6,737 nucleotides of DNA from an uncultured Opitutales bacterium (GTDB taxonomy: Bacteria; Verrucomicrobiota; Verrucomicrobiia; Opitutales; UBA2995), in assembly GCA_937920335.1 (NCBI GenBank), contig CALGUT010000493.1, positions 1 through 6,737 of the forward strand. The letters run 5' to 3'. Positions 5,626 to 6,737 of the stretch are shown here, piece after piece. The translations under genes and the position numbers were made by a program. The notes below the pieces were generated by a model. The model did no database searches and was not told the origin of the DNA. It saw only the letters and a program-made list of their open reading frames with translations. Position 1 is the first letter of the stretch. The number at the start of each line of letters is the position of its first letter.

Positions 5626-6737
5626 AGTATTTCTAGGAACTTCTGCTTATCAGCGGGCGTCATGGTATCGAGTATTTCGTCAATCAAGATAGCTGCCTCA
5701 GTGTGAAATAATTGATCGTCAGAGGCCAGATTGGTCGCTAGCTCTCTGATCAAATAAAATGGCATCGTTTTGTTTTGTACCATGGGTTTACTCAACTCTA
5801 TGGCTTTCTCAGTATTCCCTGTCATAAGTTCGATGCGAACCTTCTCACAAAAAGCTGCATGATTGCCTGGATTTTGTTGTAGCAGAAACTGTAAGACTCG
5901 ACCGGCTTCGGTGGGTTTATTTATCTCAATCAGTTTTCTTGTAAGGCGCAGAAGCGTTGCCGGCCGTATGTGCCCAGATGAAAACAGTTGTTGCATGGAG
6001 ATTCTCGCTTTGTCGTTTGCTTCAAGTGCATAGTTCGCCGTTAGCGAAAGGCTATGTAACAAGATACGATGGAGGGGGATCAACTGGTTGACCGAGTCAG
6101 GAGGTGTTTCAAGTAGTTCGGCTGCAATTCGATACTCCTCACCGTTGATGAGTGATTCAACACGAAGAAACCACACCATGGCTGACGATTGGAATTCAAT
6201 CGGCGATTTTGAGATCAACGAATCCAGTTTGTCATAAAGACCCGCTTCGGCGAGATAGTTAGTCATAAGAAAAAGTGCATCCTGGTTCTCGTGGATTTCT
6301 GGAACACGTTCCAGAAACCGGTCAATTTCAACGGTAGCGTCTGCGCCAATTGCTCGAAAGTAATTTACAGAGGCGCCAATGGAGTAGGGATTTTTTAAGT
6401 AGGCAATTTTCGAAATTTGGATCGCTTTTTCCGTATCTCCGGAATCTGTATAGAAACGGGTCAAAAGGGGCACAACCTCCCGCTGATTGGGGAACATGCG
6501 GTTTAACGATTCGAGATGCTGGATAGCGAGGCTTTCGAGGCCTTGATCCCAGTAAACCTGGCTTCGGATGATTCGGTTGGATATTGAAGGGTCATTGCCC
6601 AGGATTTTAAGGGCAGCCTCAAAATCTGCTTGGTGATAGAGTGCCTTGGCCAGTGCTGTTAGGGCGTTCGCCCGTTGCAATTCTGGTAACAGGTTTTCGT
6701 CAAGTGCTCGTTGTAGTATACGAATAGTGGGTTGATC
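5622..6737 (-). CDS. TPR-like helical repeat protein, 5' end beyond the window
   Basis: Only the C-terminal 371 residues of this protein are visible. The frame stays open from the TAA at 5622-5624 to the right edge, and the edge-proximal codons read DQPTIRILQRALDENLLPEL without a stop. The TTG at 6678-6680 should therefore not be taken as the start. The sequence is almost all paired amphipathic helices of the tetratricopeptide type. Clear repeat-like units include ALAKALYHQADFEAALKIL, FYTDSGDTEKAIQISKIAYL and ELMTGNTEKAIELSKPM, where the small-residue and G-(D/N)-x-(E/D)-A-(A/I) pattern shows. The middle (about codons 6300-5950) is more degenerate but still helical. No membrane segment or catalytic motif is seen in this part; a signal peptide or enzymatic domain could lie in the missing N-terminus. 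TPR proteins usually serve as protein-binding scaffolds, but no partner can be named. It converges on the CorC-like gene with overlapping stops. Confidence 0.85.
   Translation of the reverse strand, partial: DQPTIRILQRALDENLLPELQRANALTALAKALYHQADFEAALKILGNDPSISNRIIRSQVYWDQGLESLAIQHLESLNRMFPNQREVVPLLTRFYTDSGDTEKAIQISKIAYLKNPYSIGASVNYFRAIGADATVEIDRFLERVPEIHENQDALFLMTNYLAEAGLYDKLDSLISKSPIEFQSSAMVWFLRVESLINGEEYRIAAELLETPPDSVNQLIPLHRILLHSLSLTANYALEANDKARISMQQLFSSGHIRPATLLRLTRKLIEINKPTEAGRVLQFLLQQNPGNHAAFCEKVRIELMTGNTEKAIELSKPMVQNKTMPFYLIRELATNLASDDQLFHTEAAILIDEILDTMTPADKQKFLEIL

Overview
This 6.7 kb window looks like an ordinary piece of bacterial chromosome packed with core genes. It holds six protein-coding genes separated by gaps of under 90 bases. 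I see no mobile element, CRISPR array, phage gene, rRNA or tRNA. Base composition is near even and codon use looks similar across the genes. The proteins, the scarcity of Shine-Dalgarno sequences and the SDR / HisC / CorC-like mix would fit a Gram-negative such as an Opitutia-type verrucomicrobium. That placement is only an impression from protein style and cannot be proved here.

Left third (1-2238): two RNA-modification genes face away from each other across 66 bases. On the minus strand is a SpoU/TrmH-family 2'-O-ribose methyltransferase. On the plus strand is a TrmA-family m5U methyltransferase of the RlmD (RumA) type, with an intact iron-sulfur cysteine set and catalytic residues. An 86-base convergent gap with several small hairpins follows.

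Middle (2239-4338): a minus-strand RmlD-like extended short-chain dehydrogenase/reductase diverges from hisC (histidinol-phosphate aminotransferase) across 76 bases. hisC stands apart from other his genes in this window. It is followed after 29 bases by a same-strand gene that starts with GTG. The short gap contains a possible 7-codon leader ORF whose stop overlaps that GTG.

Right third (4339-6737): a CNNM/CorC-type membrane protein (DUF21, CBS pair, CorC_HlyC domain) converges on a minus-strand TPR-like helical repeat protein, and their stop codons overlap by 4 bases. The TPR-like gene has no start in the window: its frame stays open to the right edge, so it is a 5'-truncated gene.

The genes do not form one obvious pathway. 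The likely transcription units are the SpoU gene alone (or with genes to the left), the rlmD-like gene alone, the SDR gene alone, hisC with the CorC-like gene, and the TPR-like gene with something beyond the right edge. I found no convincing new multi-gene system. The points worth a second look are small: the GTGA overlap before the CorC-like gene, an altered conserved motif in that protein, the overlapping convergent stops, and weak ribosome-binding sites throughout.
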